This document shows, in pieces, positions 1 through 9,104 of a stretch of 64,000 nucleotides of DNA. The stretch is from Sediminimonas sp. (lineage in GTDB: Bacteria; Pseudomonadota; Alphaproteobacteria; Rhodobacterales; Rhodobacteraceae): NCBI RefSeq assembly GCF_024637375.1, contig NZ_JAGXFK010000088.1, positions 39,353-103,352 of the forward strand. Direction: 5' to 3'. The position numbers and the translations under genes were made by a program. Within the stretch, counting starts at the first letter, position 1; every line of letters begins with the position of its first letter. The notes under the pieces are model-generated. The model worked only from the letters and a program-made list of their open reading frames with translations, did no database searches and had not been told where the DNA came from.

Positions 1-443
1 CCGCTGAGCGTGGCGCGTTTGGAATACCAGTTGAAATCCTCCGACCCGTCGCCGAGCGTCGTCCAGATCAGGTCGCAGGTGTTCCAGATCGCCCGCGCGC
101 CATCGGGGGCGTATTGCGGCAGCGCGAACAGGGCGCTGGCGCGGCGCACGGCTTCCTTGTCGTCGGTGGCTTCGATCCGGGCGCGCACCGCAAACGCGAT
201 CCGGTCGCGGAACCGCATCGCCGACAGGTCTGTCGCAGTCAGCCGCTCGACCATCAACTCGTCGCCGCGCCGGTGGTAGGCCAGCGCCAGGTCGACGCCG
301 CCACGCGGGAAAAGGGCGCGTGCAACGCCCATGTCCAGGCCGGTATCCGCCACCGCGGCGCGAAAGGTGGCCTCGCTCCAGCCATCGAAGGGCACATGCA
401 TCAGCGCGGCGTCCAGCAGTTTCTCGACCGTTTGCGTCGTCAT
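1..443 (-). CDS. COQ9 family protein (ubiquinone biosynthesis), 3' end outside window
   Basis: The frame opens at the ATG at 443 and stays open for 147 codons to the window edge, so the C-terminus is missing. The visible part begins MTTQTVEKLLDAALMHVPFD and contains DFNWYSKRATLSG, which is the signature of the COQ9 family. In mitochondria and alphaproteobacteria COQ9 proteins bind lipid and assist the COQ7-type hydroxylation in ubiquinone synthesis. The N-terminal part also resembles a TetR helical fold, as is known for COQ9. It is divergent from rpsU, with a 114 bp shared upstream region carrying an inverted repeat. Recognition is from the motif; the substrate role is family knowledge. Confidence 0.85.
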   Translation of the reverse strand, partial: MTTQTVEKLLDAALMHVPFDGWSEATFRAAVADTGLDMGVARALFPRGGVDLALAYHRRGDELMVERLTATDLSAMRFRDRIAFAVRARIEATDDKEAVRRASALFALPQYAPDGARAIWNTCDLIWTTLGDGSEDFNWYSKRATLS

Positions 444-474
444 GGCGCGCTCCTTCTTCATTCTCGCCCGATCA

Positions 475-490
475 CCCTAGACATCTAGGG
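475..490. promoter_or_regulatory. 16 bp inverted repeat in the COQ9/rpsU divergent promoter region
   Basis: CCCTAGA-CA-TCTAGGG has perfect 7 bp arms around a 2 bp centre. It lies 32 bp upstream of the COQ9 start and 68 bp upstream of rpsU. This geometry fits a dimeric repressor or activator site that could act on either gene. No regulator is identifiable from the sequence. Confidence 0.35.
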
Positions 491-557
491 CGCGCGTTGC
501 TATATCGCCAACTCCTGCAAATCTTGCAATCCAACTTAGAAAGGTGGTGAAAACCAC

Positions 558-764
558 ATGCAGGTTAGTGTTCGTGACAACAACGTCGATCAGGCGTTGC
601 GTGCCCTGAAGAAAAAGCTTCAGCGCGAGGGCGTTTTTCGGGAAATGAAGCTCAAGCAGCATTTCGAGAAACCGTCCGTGAAGAGAGCGCGCGAAAAGGC
701 CGAGGCGATTCGCCGGGCTCGCAAGCTGGCACGCAAGAAGGCACAGCGCGAAGGGCTGCTGTAA
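558..764 (+). CDS. rpsU: 30S ribosomal protein S21
   Basis: A 68-residue basic protein beginning [20 protein letters not shown], with the S21 pattern of an N-terminal beta segment followed by two Arg/Lys-rich helices ending in [11 protein letters not shown]21 binds the small subunit near the anti-Shine-Dalgarno sequence and helps translation initiation. The length fits alphaproteobacterial S21. AAAGGTGG lies about 10 bases before the ATG. The gene stands alone as a monocistron, with an intrinsic terminator about 107 bp after the stop. Confidence 0.97.
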   Translation: MQVSVRDNNVDQALRALKKKLQREGVFREMKLKQHFEKPSVKRAREKAEAIRRARKLARKKAQREGLL

Positions 765-871
765 CGCGCTTTTCGGCCCGTGTTCGCCGGTCTGACGGAT
801 CGGATCGAACGCACGCTCCGCAATGAGACGCCGCAGTGCGGCATTCAAAGCGGGGCACGGCAAGCATTTCA

Positions 872-903
872 GGCGGGCGCCCCGTGCGGGCGGCCGCCTT
901 TTT
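872..903 (+). terminator. Rho-independent terminator after rpsU
   Basis: Stem GGCGG-G-CGCCC / GGGCG-G-CCGCC with one internal G-G mismatch and loop CGTGC (883-887), followed by TTTTT at 899-903. The T run is on the plus side, so it serves rpsU. On the minus strand it is only 12 bp after the thioredoxin stop, but there is no T tract in that direction. Confidence 0.75.
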
Positions 904-914
904 CTTGCCCGCCG

Positions 915-1523
915 TCAGCCCCCGGTCGGTTCGCCGATCATCGCCGAGAGGATTGCGCGCGCGCTGTCCGAGTTCCAATCCGCCTCGCCCTTGAGCCGCG
1001 CCACTTCCCGCCCCGAAGGCGACAGGATGACCGTGATCGGAAGGCCCAGGACATCCATGTCGCGGGCGATCTTCTGTTGCGGATCCCGGTGGAGCGGCAG
1101 GTTGTCGACGCCGATCTCGTCGAAGAATGCCCTCATCGCGGGGGGCGGATTGCGACCTGTTGCGATGGTCACGACTTCCAGGGTGTCGCCGCCCATCGCG
1201 GCCTGCAACGCGCTGAGTGTGGGCATTTCCTCGCGGCAAGGGCCGCACCATGTCGCCCAGAAATTCAGCACGACGTGTCGCCCCGCGTGATCCGCCAGGT
1301 GGCCTTCGCCGCCGTCGTCGGTGGTGTAGGCGGCCTTCGACACGTCGCGCGGCGTGTCGTGGATGACGAGCTTCTTCATGTCGCCGGCCTTGAGTGTTTC
1401 CAGCGTGGCGCGGTCGGCGCCGCCCGGTTGCGCGCCCGGATCGCGCAGCAGCACAAATGCGACCGCCGCAATTGCGCCGAGGCCGATCGCCGTATAAACC
1501 AGCGTGGACAAAGAAAGTTTCAT
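915..1523 (-). CDS. TlpA/ResA-type membrane-anchored thioredoxin
   Basis: A 202-residue protein with one N-terminal membrane anchor (about residues 8-26) and a periplasmic thioredoxin fold. The active site is WCGPC, with cysteines at 93 and 96, and the cis-proline region reads [11 protein letters not shown]. TlpA-type proteins reduce periplasmic disulfides, for example in cytochrome c or copper-site maturation. The start at 1523 is preceded by GGAGG. It is divergent from argH with only 21 bp between the start codons, so each promoter must lie within or very near the other gene. The same tlpA/argH pairing is, to my knowledge, common in Rhodobacterales, but no functional link is evident. The precise client protein cannot be told. 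Confidence 0.9.
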   Translation of the reverse strand: MKLSLSTLVYTAIGLGAIAAVAFVLLRDPGAQPGGADRATLETLKAGDMKKLVIHDTPRDVSKAAYTTDDGGEGHLADHAGRHVVLNFWATWCGPCREEMPTLSALQAAMGGDTLEVVTIATGRNPPPAMRAFFDEIGVDNLPLHRDPQQKIARDMDVLGLPITVILSPSGREVARLKGEADWNSDSARAILSAMIGEPTGG

Positions 1524-1544
1524 GTTTCCTCCAGGAATATCTCG

Positions 1545-2936
1545 ATGACCGACACAAGTTCGAACCAGATGTGGGGCGGCCGTTTTGCCTCCGGGCCTGA
1601 CGCGATCATGGAGGCGATCAACGCCTCGATCGGGTTCGACCGGCGCATGGCGGCGCAGGATATAGCCGGCTCACGGGCCCATGCCGCGATGCTTGCGGCA
1701 CAGGGTATCCTGACTGATAGCGATGCGCAGGCCATTCGGAAAGGGCTGCTCACGGTGTTGTCAGAAATCGAGGCTGGCCGGTTCGAGTTCTCGGCGGCGC
1801 TCGAGGATATCCACATGAACGTCGAGGCCCGCCTGAAAGAACTGGTTGGCGAGGCCGCGGGCCGGCTGCACACCGCGCGCTCGCGCAACGACCAGGTGGC
1901 GACCGATTTCCGGCTGTGGGTGCGCGACCGGGTCGACGCGACCGACGAGGCACTGACCGCGCTGATGCATGCGCTGCTGGCCCAGGCCGAGGCCGGTGCC
2001 GACTGGGTGATGCCGGGGTTTACCCATTTGCAGACCGCGCAGCCGGTGACATGGGGCCACCACATGTTGGCCTATGTCGAAATGCTGGGCCGCGACAGGG
2101 CACGTTTTCGGGACGCACGGGCACGGATGAACGAATGCCCCCTGGGCGCGGCGGCGCTGGCGGGCACGTCGTTTCCCATCGATCGCGACGCCACGGCACG
2201 GGATCTCGGGTTCGACCGGCCCTGCGCCAACAGCCTCGACGCGGTGAGCGACCGCGACTTCGCGTTGGAATTTCTTGCCTCGGCCAGCATTTGCGCGATG
2301 CACCTCAGCCGCCTGGCCGAGGAACTGGTGATCTGGTCAAGCGCGCAGTTCCGCTTTGTCACCATGTCCGACAGATGGTCGACGGGGTCGTCGATCATGC
2401 CACAGAAACGCAACCCGGACGCGGCCGAGTTGCTGCGCGCCAAGATCGGGCGCATTTTCGGGGCCAATGTGGCGTTGATGACAGTCATGAAAGGGCTGCC
2501 GCTGGCCTATTCCAAGGACATGCAGGAGGACAAGGAACAGGTTTTCGACGCCGCCGACAACCTGTTGCTGGCGCTGGCGGCGATGGCCGGGATGGTGGCC
2601 GACATGCAGGCCAACCGTGACGTCATGGCGGCGGCGGCGGGCGCGGGGTTTTCCACCGTGACCGACCTGGCCGATTGGCTGGTGCGCACGCTCGACCTGC
2701 CGTTCCGCGACGCCCATCACGTCACCGGAACGCTGGTGGCCCGGGCCGAGGCGCGCGGATGCGACCTGCCCGACCTGTCGCTGTCGGAGATGCAGGAGGT
2801 GCATCCCGGCATCACCGAGGCGGTTTTCGATGTGCTGGGGGTGGATAATTCAGTCGCCTCGCGCACATCCTACGGGGGCACCGCGCCGGCACAGGTGCGG
2901 GCCCAGATCGCACGTTGGAAGGAGGCGCTGGCATGA
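1545..2936 (+). CDS. argH: Argininosuccinate lyase
   Basis: A 463-residue cytosolic enzyme that splits argininosuccinate into arginine and fumarate, the last step of arginine synthesis. It opens [19 protein letters not shown], and the WGGRF segment is typical of ArgH. The superfamily signature [12 protein letters not shown] lies near residue 280, and the catalytic-loop serine falls within it. Length is normal. I chose the ATG at 1545 because AGGA lies 8 bases upstream and the WGGRF segment follows at once; the frame is open far upstream without similarity. The stop overlaps the next gene's ATG (ATGA), so a lipoprotein, DUF2834 and lysA probably follow in the same transcript. Confidence 0.97.
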   Translation: MTDTSSNQMWGGRFASGPDAIMEAINASIGFDRRMAAQDIAGSRAHAAMLAAQGILTDSDAQAIRKGLLTVLSEIEAGRFEFSAALEDIHMNVEARLKELVGEAAGRLHTARSRNDQVATDFRLWVRDRVDATDEALTALMHALLAQAEAGADWVMPGFTHLQTAQPVTWGHHMLAYVEMLGRDRARFRDARARMNECPLGAAALAGTSFPIDRDATARDLGFDRPCANSLDAVSDRDFALEFLASASICAMHLSRLAEELVIWSSAQFRFVTMSDRWSTGSSIMPQKRNPDAAELLRAKIGRIFGANVALMTVMKGLPLAYSKDMQEDKEQVFDAADNLLLALAAMAGMVADMQANRDVMAAAAGAGFSTVTDLADWLVRTLDLPFRDAHHVTGTLVARAEARGCDLPDLSLSEMQEVHPGITEAVFDVLGVDNSVASRTSYGGTAPAQVRAQIARWKEALA

Positions 2937-3109
2937 AACCGGCAACCGCATTGCTGATGGCGCTCGTGCTGCTGGCCGGGTGCGGCGTGGATGGCGAGCC
3001 GCTGCGCCCGGCGTTCAACGCAGGCTTGTCAGTATCCGGCAGCGGCGTGACACCCGCGGCGTCGGTCGGGGTGCGAAAGGGGCCGTTTTCCCTGGGGGTG
3101 GCGCTTTGA
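2933..3109 (+). CDS. Small lipoprotein between argH and lysA (possible LptM-like)
   Basis: A 58-residue product, [20 protein letters not shown]..., with a signal peptide and lipobox LAGC (Cys at 19). The segment [11 protein letters not shown] right after the lipobox resembles the short lipoprotein-attachment motif (GCGxxGPL) of LptM/YifL-type proteins. In gammaproteobacteria those are often encoded beside lysA or dapF. The rest is Gly/Ser/Val-rich with no domain I recognise. It overlaps argH by ATGA and the next gene by 4 bases, indicating translational coupling. The lipoprotein assignment is firm; the LptM link is an inference from motif and neighbourhood. Confidence 0.75.
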   Translation: MKPATALLMALVLLAGCGVDGEPLRPAFNAGLSVSGSGVTPAASVGVRKGPFSLGVAL

Positions 3110-3423
3110 TCTCTCCGCTGCGCATGGCGTACCTGGCGCTGGCGGCATGGGGTGCGGTTCACCCGATGTGGTGGTTCGTCACCCACATGCGCGAGACCGG
3201 GAGCGGTCTGGGCGGGCTGGTCGACGCCTGGTACGTGAACGCGTCGACCACCGGCCTGACATGGGATCTGACCATCGCCGCGCTGGCGCTCACGCTTTGG
3301 ATCGTGGCCGAGGTCTCGGTGCGGCGCAACTGGCTGGCGCTGGTGGCGGTCCCGGCGACCTTCGGCATCGGGCTGAGCTGCGGATTGCCGCTCTATCTTT
3401 TCATGCGCACGCGACCGCTTTGA
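3106..3423 (+). CDS. DUF2834-like small membrane protein
   Basis: About 105 residues with three predicted membrane segments: AYLALAAWGAVHPMWWFVTH, LTIAALALTLWIVAEV, and a C-terminal one around FGIGLSCGLPLYLF. The arrangement matches the DUF2834 family of unknown function. I chose the TTG at 3106, which overlaps the previous stop and has GGGGGTGG just upstream. An ATG at 3124 would give 99 residues but lacks a ribosome site. It sits between a small lipoprotein and lysA, so it is probably co-transcribed, with no obvious metabolic link. Confidence 0.7.
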   Translation: MISPLRMAYLALAAWGAVHPMWWFVTHMRETGSGLGGLVDAWYVNASTTGLTWDLTIAALALTLWIVAEVSVRRNWLALVAVPATFGIGLSCGLPLYLFMRTRPL

Positions 3424-3494
3424 GCGGCCCGGCGGCCGATTGATCCTTGCGGCGGCTCTGGTAAGAGGCGCGTGCGGGCAGAAGGGACGGGCGA

Positions 3495-4760
3495 ATGGAT
3501 CACTTCAACTACAAGGACGGCGAGTTGCACGCCGAGGACGTGCCGCTGGCAGAGATCGCGGCGCAGGTGGGCACCCCGTTCTACTGCTATTCCACGGCCA
3601 CGCTGGAGAGGCATTTCCGTCTGTTCGACGAGGCGCTCGAGGGGTTGGATCACATGGTATGCTTCGCGGTGAAGGCCGCCAGCAACCAGGCGATACTGAC
3701 GTTTCTGGCCGGCCTGGGTGCGGGGATGGACGTTGTTTCGGGGGGCGAGTATGCCCGTGCCCGCGCGGCCGGTGTGCCCGGCGCGCGGATCGTGTTTTCG
3801 GGTGTCGGCAAGACCCGTGCCGAGATGCGCATGGCGCTGGAGGGCGGTGTCCGGCAGGTCAACCTGGAAAGCGAACCCGAGATGGAGGTGCTGAGCGCCG
3901 TCGCCACCGAAATGGGTGTCGAGGTGCCCGTCACCGTGCGGGTGAACCCGGACGTTGACGCGCGCACCCACGCCAAGATCGCCACCGGCAAGGCCGAGAA
4001 CAAGTTCGGCATCCCGATCTCCCGCGCCCGCGAGGTCTATGCCCATGCCGCGCGTCTGCCCGGGTTGCGGGTTATCGGTATCGATGTGCATATCGGCAGC
4101 CAGCTAACCGATCTGGAGCCGTTCCGCATGGCCTATCGCAAGGTCGCCGACCTGACGCGCACGCTGCGCGCGGATGGCCACGATATAACGCGCCTGGATC
4201 TGGGCGGCGGTCTGGGCATTCCATACGAGCGCGGCAACAACGCCCCGCCCCTTCCGGTGGAATACGGGCGCATGATTCATCAGGAACTGGCCGGCCTTGG
4301 CTGCGAGATCGAGATCGAGCCGGGCCGCCTGGTTGCCGGCAATGCCGGGGTCATGGTGGCCAGCGTCATCTACGTGAAATCCGGCGAGGGCCGCGATTTC
4401 CTGATCCTGGATGCGGCGATGAATGACCTGGTGCGCCCGGCGATGTACGATGCGCACCATGATATCGTACCACTGCGCGAGCCCGCGCCGGGGGGCGACA
4501 TGCACGCCTACGATGTGGTCGGCCCGGTTTGCGAAACCGGTGACACCTTTGCCCGCGCCCGGCCGCTGCCGCCGCTCGCGGCGGGCGACATGGTCGCGTT
4601 TCGTGGCGCGGGGGCTTACGGCGCGGTCATGGCGAGCGAATACAACTCCCGCCCGCTGGTGCCCGAGGTGCTGGTGAAAGGAGATCAATTCGCCGTCATC
4701 CGTGCGCGGCCGTCCTTTGACGAGATGATAAATCGCGATACCATCCCCCCATGGCTGTGA
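3495..4760 (+). CDS. lysA: Diaminopimelate decarboxylase
   Basis: A 421-residue PLP enzyme (fold type III, alanine racemase-like barrel) that converts meso-diaminopimelate to lysine. The PLP lysine is K60 in CFAVKAAS. Other marks are HIGSQ near residue 200, DLGGGLGI near 235, EPGRL near 275 and, from the partner subunit, CETGDTF near 345. Length is standard. It follows argH and two small membrane genes after a 71 bp gap, and a TIGR02302 gene follows 30 bp later. Confidence 0.97.
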   Translation: MDHFNYKDGELHAEDVPLAEIAAQVGTPFYCYSTATLERHFRLFDEALEGLDHMVCFAVKAASNQAILTFLAGLGAGMDVVSGGEYARARAAGVPGARIVFSGVGKTRAEMRMALEGGVRQVNLESEPEMEVLSAVATEMGVEVPVTVRVNPDVDARTHAKIATGKAENKFGIPISRAREVYAHAARLPGLRVIGIDVHIGSQLTDLEPFRMAYRKVADLTRTLRADGHDITRLDLGGGLGIPYERGNNAPPLPVEYGRMIHQELAGLGCEIEIEPGRLVAGNAGVMVASVIYVKSGEGRDFLILDAAMNDLVRPAMYDAHHDIVPLREPAPGGDMHAYDVVGPVCETGDTFARARPLPPLAAGDMVAFRGAGAYGAVMASEYNSRPLVPEVLVKGDQFAVIRARPSFDEMINRDTIPPWL

Positions 4761-4790
4761 TGCCGATCGGGCATCGGCAAGCGGGACGGT

Positions 4791-7382
4791 ATGATGCGTC
4801 ATTCAACTGACAACCCCCGGCGGCGCGTGCGCCGTGCGCTGGCCCTGACATGGGCCGGGTTGGTCTGCGAACGCCTGGTGCGCGTCTTCTGGCCGCTCGG
4901 CGCGCTTGCCGGGGCGGTTTTTGCCCTCTTGGCGCTCGGCGTGCAGGACCGGATTCCGGTGGTTGCGCTTTGGTGGGGCGGCGCGGCGGCAGGCGTGCTT
5001 GGCGGTGTGCTGGCGCTTTTCGGTGTTTTGCGTTTCAACTGGCCAAACCGTGATTCGGCGCGCGCGCGGCTTGACGCGACCATGCCCGGCCAGCCATTGC
5101 AGGCGCTTGGCGATGCGCAGACGGTGGGTGCGCAGGATGCCGCATCGGCGGCGCTCTGGCGCGCGCACCTGGCCCGGATGGAGCGACTGTCGGCGCGGGC
5201 ACGACCCGTCGGCCCCGATCTGCGACTCAATGCGCGCGACCCCTTTGCGCTCAGGTATGCGGCGGTACTGTTGGTGATGATAGCGTTGCTTTTCGGCTCG
5301 GTCTGGCGGGTCGGCTCGGTGCGGGATCTGACGCCGGGCAGCGGTGCCGCGATGGCCGCCGGCCCGGCCTGGGAAGGGTGGATCGAGCCCCCCGCCTACA
5401 CCGGCCTGCCGGCGCTCTACCTGCCCGATCTGCCCGCGGGCCCCGTGAGCGTGGCGCAAGGTGCTGTCGTCACGATCCGCGTCTATGGCGATGCCTATCG
5501 CTACACCGTGACCGAAGAGGTGTCCGGGCAGGCCCCTGCGGCTGAGGCTGATGGGGCAACCGGGACAGACGGCGATCACAGCCTCACCGTGGCGCAGTCG
5601 GGGCGCCTTGCCGTCGAGGGCCCGGGCGGGCGCGCCTGGGACATGCGCATGCGCGGTGACGGCCCGCCGCGCGTCGCGGTCTCCGGCGCGCCGACGACAT
5701 CCGCGGAAGGCCGGATGAGCCTGCCCTTCGAGGCCGGTGACGATTACGGTGTGGTCGCAGGCCAGGCACGCATCACGCTTGACATGGATGCGGTCGAACG
5801 CCGCCACGGCCTGGCCGTCGCGCCCGAGCCGCGCGCGCCGGTCACGCTTGATCTGCCGATGCCGATCACGGGCGACAGGGCAGAGTTCACAGAAACCCTT
5901 GTCGAGGATTTCTCGCGCCATCCCTGGGCACATCTTCCGGTGACGGTCGAGCTTTCCGCGCGCGATGCTCTCGATCAGAAGGGAACCGCAGAGCCGGTAA
6001 ACATGCCCCTGCCGGCGCGGCGGTTTTTCGACCCGCTTGCCGCCGCAGTGATCGAGCAGCGCCGCGATTTGCTGTGGTCGCGCGAAAATGCGCCGCGGGT
6101 GGCGCAGGTGCTCAGGGCGCTGTCGCACCGCCCCGAAGAGGAACTGTTCCGGTCTGAAACCGACTATCTGCGCTTGAGGGTGATGTTGCGCCGCCTCGAG
6201 ACGATGACGACGCACGGCCTGACGGGAGAGCAGCGCGACGACGTCGCCGCCGCTCTGTGGGAACTGGCGGTGTCGCTTGAGGAAGGCGACATCGACGACG
6301 CCCGCGACCGGCTGCGCCGCGCACAGGAACGGCTGAGCGAGGCGATGCGCAACGGTGCCTCGGACGAGGAAATCGCCCGCCTGATGCAGGAGTTGCGCGA
6401 TGCGACCCGAGATTACATGCGCCAACTGGCGCAACAGGCGCAGCGCGACGGCGACGAGACCGCGCAGCAGGCCGACCCCCAGGACACCCTGCAAATGACC
6501 CAGGACGATCTTCAGGAGATGATGGATCGCATCCAGGAACTGATGGAGCAGGGCCGCATGGCCGAGGCGCAGCAAGCCCTTCGCGAGTTGCAGCAACTGA
6601 TGGACAACATGCGGGTTACCCAGGGCCAGGGCGGGCAGAGCCCCGGCGACCAGGCGATGGAAGGGCTGGCCGACACGCTGCGCGAGCAGCAGGGCCTTTC
6701 GGATCAGGCGTTTCGCGATTTGCAGGAGCAGTTCAATCCCGGCGCCAACGCGGGGCGCTCGCAGGGTAACGAGGGGCGCAATGGTGGCGATGGCCGAGGC
6801 CAGAGCCACGAGGGCGATAACGGTGCCGGCGCGGGGCAGGGCACGCAACCCGGCGAGGGGCAACAAGACGAAGGGCAACAAGGCGAAGGGGCGCTCGCAG
6901 ACCGCCAGCGTGCGCTGCGCGAGGAACTCGATCGCCAGCGTGGGCGCCTGCCGGGTGCCGGAACGCCCGAGGGCGAGGCCGCCCGCGATGCTCTCGACCG
7001 CGCGGGGCGCGCCATGGACGGCGCCGAAGAGGCACTGCGCGGTGACGATCTGGCAGAGGCGATCGACCGGCAATCACAGGCGATGGAGGCCATGCGCGAA
7101 GGCATGCGCAACCTCGGCGACGCCATGGCACAGCGTCGTGGCGAGCAACAACCCGGCAGCGAGGGCCAGCGGCGCGGCGATGCGTCAGGTCAACGAAGCG
7201 ATCCGCTTGGCCGCAACCCGGGCGGGCGCGGCCCCGCGGGCACCCGCGACAGCATGCTGCGGGGCGAGGATGTCTACCGCCGGGCGCAGGAGTTGCTGGA
7301 TGAACTCCGCCGCCGTTCGGGTGAAGGGCGGCGCGACGAGAAGGAACTGGACTATCTCCGGCGGCTGCTTGAACGGTTCTGA
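4791..7382 (+). CDS. TIGR02302/DUF4175 family large membrane protein
   Basis: 863 residues. Three N-terminal membrane segments (about 15-50, 58-85 and 150-175) are followed by a large periplasmic region of roughly 550 residues. The latter half is a Gln/Glu/Arg-rich helical stretch with coiled-coil character (about 430-640), then a Gly/Gln/Asn low-complexity linker (about 655-705, GQGTQPGEGQQDEGQQ) and a charged C-terminus. The order and length match the alphaproteobacterial TIGR02302 family, whose function is unknown. The same neighbour order, beside lysA and convergent with a zinc-ribbon gene next to ftsEX, occurs in related bacteria as I recall. An envelope role is plausible but unproven. 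Confidence 0.85.
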   Translation: MMRHSTDNPRRRVRRALALTWAGLVCERLVRVFWPLGALAGAVFALLALGVQDRIPVVALWWGGAAAGVLGGVLALFGVLRFNWPNRDSARARLDATMPGQPLQALGDAQTVGAQDAASAALWRAHLARMERLSARARPVGPDLRLNARDPFALRYAAVLLVMIALLFGSVWRVGSVRDLTPGSGAAMAAGPAWEGWIEPPAYTGLPALYLPDLPAGPVSVAQGAVVTIRVYGDAYRYTVTEEVSGQAPAAEADGATGTDGDHSLTVAQSGRLAVEGPGGRAWDMRMRGDGPPRVAVSGAPTTSAEGRMSLPFEAGDDYGVVAGQARITLDMDAVERRHGLAVAPEPRAPVTLDLPMPITGDRAEFTETLVEDFSRHPWAHLPVTVELSARDALDQKGTAEPVNMPLPARRFFDPLAAAVIEQRRDLLWSRENAPRVAQVLRALSHRPEEELFRSETDYLRLRVMLRRLETMTTHGLTGEQRDDVAAALWELAVSLEEGDIDDARDRLRRAQERLSEAMRNGASDEEIARLMQELRDATRDYMRQLAQQAQRDGDETAQQADPQDTLQMTQDDLQEMMDRIQELMEQGRMAEAQQALRELQQLMDNMRVTQGQGGQSPGDQAMEGLADTLREQQGLSDQAFRDLQEQFNPGANAGRSQGNEGRNGGDGRGQSHEGDNGAGAGQGTQPGEGQQDEGQQGEGALADRQRALREELDRQRGRLPGAGTPEGEAARDALDRAGRAMDGAEEALRGDDLAEAIDRQSQAMEAMREGMRNLGDAMAQRRGEQQPGSEGQRRGDASGQRSDPLGRNPGGRGPAGTRDSMLRGEDVYRRAQELLDELRRRSGEGRRDEKELDYLRRLLERF

Positions 7383-7409
7383 CCCCGCGGCGGCGCGCTG
7401 GAGCGTGCC

Positions 7410-8258
7410 TCAGAGAACCTCGTCGGCGGTTTTCTGCAGCCAGTCGAGAAACGTCTGCGCCTGCGTGTCCAGCCACAGCCGGGCCTCGCCCACGGCGGCG
7501 ACGTATTGTGTCAACGGGCCGCTCACCTGCGGGAGCTGCGCGGCGACCTCATCGGCGAAGACGTATAGCGCGAACAATCCGAGTGCGATCAGCACGCTCA
7601 GCGAAAACCCGATGCGAAAGCCACTTCCGCCGCGTTCGGATTCGGGGCGGGGCGAAGATGTGTTGCCGGGGTGGTCGTAATCGTCGGCCTCGGCCGGTCG
7701 CCGATCGGTGGTGGCGCGCAGGGACGAGTTGATTTCGTCGATATCCGGCAGCAGCCCCTTGCGCGACGCGGCGGTGGCCGCCTCGTCCCTATCGCCGCCA
7801 TCGGTTGCCCCCGAAAGCCGCGAGACCCGCTCGCGCGCTTCGCGGGCGCGGCGCGCGGCATCGTTGTCGCCGGACTCCGACAGGCCCAGATCAGGCTGGC
7901 TTTCCAATCCGCCCGGCGCCTTTTCGGCGGCGCGCACGCGTGCTTCGTGTTCGGCTTCCTCGCGCAGGAGGTCGGCAACCGCGGGGTCAAGCCGCCGGCG
8001 CGGTGCCTCGTCGGTGTCCTCGGGAACCGCGTCATCGCCGTGGTCTCGGCCCGTTTCGGGCGGCGACGACTGCGGCGTGGTGCTTTCGGTCTCCGGAAGC
8101 GGCTGCTCAAGCTCGTCGGCGAGATCAACGTCGTGATCGGGATGAACCTGAAACCACGTGTGGCCGCAGTTCGAGCACTGAACATCGCGCCCGGCGCGCG
8201 GGACCGCATCATCGGCGACTTCGTACTGGGCGCCGCAATTCGGGCAGATCAATCGCAT
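7410..8258 (-). CDS. MJ0042-type zinc-ribbon membrane protein
   Basis: 282 residues beginning MRLICPNCGAQYEVADDAVP, with a second CxxC at QCSNCGHTWF. This is the MJ0042 zinc-ribbon family. A long acidic, low-complexity linker follows (about 45-195), then a single membrane segment (IGFSLSVLIALGLFALYVF) and a short periplasmic tail. The start at 8258 is supported by GAGGGGGC and by the zinc ribbon beginning immediately; upstream codons give no similarity. It is divergent from ftsE (168 bp between). Function is unknown; cytoplasmic zinc ribbon plus membrane anchor suggests a sensory or scaffold role. Confidence 0.85.
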   Translation of the reverse strand: MRLICPNCGAQYEVADDAVPRAGRDVQCSNCGHTWFQVHPDHDVDLADELEQPLPETESTTPQSSPPETGRDHGDDAVPEDTDEAPRRRLDPAVADLLREEAEHEARVRAAEKAPGGLESQPDLGLSESGDNDAARRAREARERVSRLSGATDGGDRDEAATAASRKGLLPDIDEINSSLRATTDRRPAEADDYDHPGNTSSPRPESERGGSGFRIGFSLSVLIALGLFALYVFADEVAAQLPQVSGPLTQYVAAVGEARLWLDTQAQTFLDWLQKTADEVL

Positions 8259-8426
8259 GTCGCCCCCTCGGGCCTTCTTGTCGATTTCGTTTTTCCCTTG
8301 GCAGTCCCTACATCTTGTAAACAATCGGCGCAATTGTGCAAAGCTTTCCGCGCCCCGTGTCACCGGCGATTGCAACGCCGCCATGCCTCGGGCAAAACGG
8401 ACGCAAAGCATGCGAAGGGGCCTGCG

Positions 8427-9104
8427 GTGATCGAGCTGGAGAATGTGGCGTACAGCTATGGCGGCGGCGAGTTGCTCAGCGATATCTCGCTCGAGTTGTC
8501 ACCAGGGTCGTTTCACTTCCTCACCGGGCCGTCGGGGGCAGGCAAGACGACGTTTCTCAAGCTGTGCTACGGTGCGCTGGTTCCGACGGCGGGCGAAGTG
8601 CGCCTGTTCGGCGACGAGGTGCGCACCCTTCATCGCGATGATATCGCGCTGGTGCGACGCCGCGTCGGCGTGGTCCACCAGGATTGCCAGTTTCTCGATC
8701 ACCTGCCGGTCGCCGACAACGTGGCGCTGCCGCTGGCAGTGTCCGGGCAGGACGGCGCAGACCACTTGGAGGACCTGCGCGAGCTTATGGGCTGGGTCGG
8801 GCTCAACGCGCGCGCCGATGCTTTCCCGCCCCAGTTGTCGGGGGGCGAACGGCAACGCGCCGCCTTGGCGCGCGCGGTCATCATGTCGCCCGACGTGGTG
8901 CTGGCCGACGAACCCACGGGCAATATCGACTGGGAGATGTCGCAACGTCTGTTGACCCTGCTCATCGAACTGAACCGCATGGGCAAGACAATCATGATCG
9001 CGACCCATGACCTGAACCTCATTCGCGCTGCCAAAGCCCATGTTCAGGCGCGCGTGTTGCGCATATCGCAACGCCGGGTCCAATTGGCGGGGGCGGACCT
9101 GTGA
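8427..9104 (+). CDS. ftsE: Cell division ATP-binding protein FtsE
   Basis: A 225-residue ABC ATPase. Walker A GPSGAGKT is at about 34-41, the Q-loop is VVHQDCQFLDHLPV, the signature is LSGGERQR, Walker B is VVLADEPTG and the H-loop is ATHD. FtsE pairs with FtsX to control septal peptidoglycan hydrolases at division. I chose the GTG at 8427 because AAGGGG lies just upstream and IELENVAYSYG is the usual N-terminus. It overlaps ftsX by 4 bases (GTGA). Confidence 0.95.
   Translation: MIELENVAYSYGGGELLSDISLELSPGSFHFLTGPSGAGKTTFLKLCYGALVPTAGEVRLFGDEVRTLHRDDIALVRRRVGVVHQDCQFLDHLPVADNVALPLAVSGQDGADHLEDLRELMGWVGLNARADAFPPQLSGGERQRAALARAVIMSPDVVLADEPTGNIDWEMSQRLLTLLIELNRMGKTIMIATHDLNLIRAAKAHVQARVLRISQRRVQLAGADL

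Noticed and set aside
4803..7073. Very long open frame antisense to the TIGR02302 gene
   Set aside because: High GC makes long antisense frames common; its sequence is Arg/Leu/His/Ala-rich without any domain, while the opposite strand encodes a recognised family.
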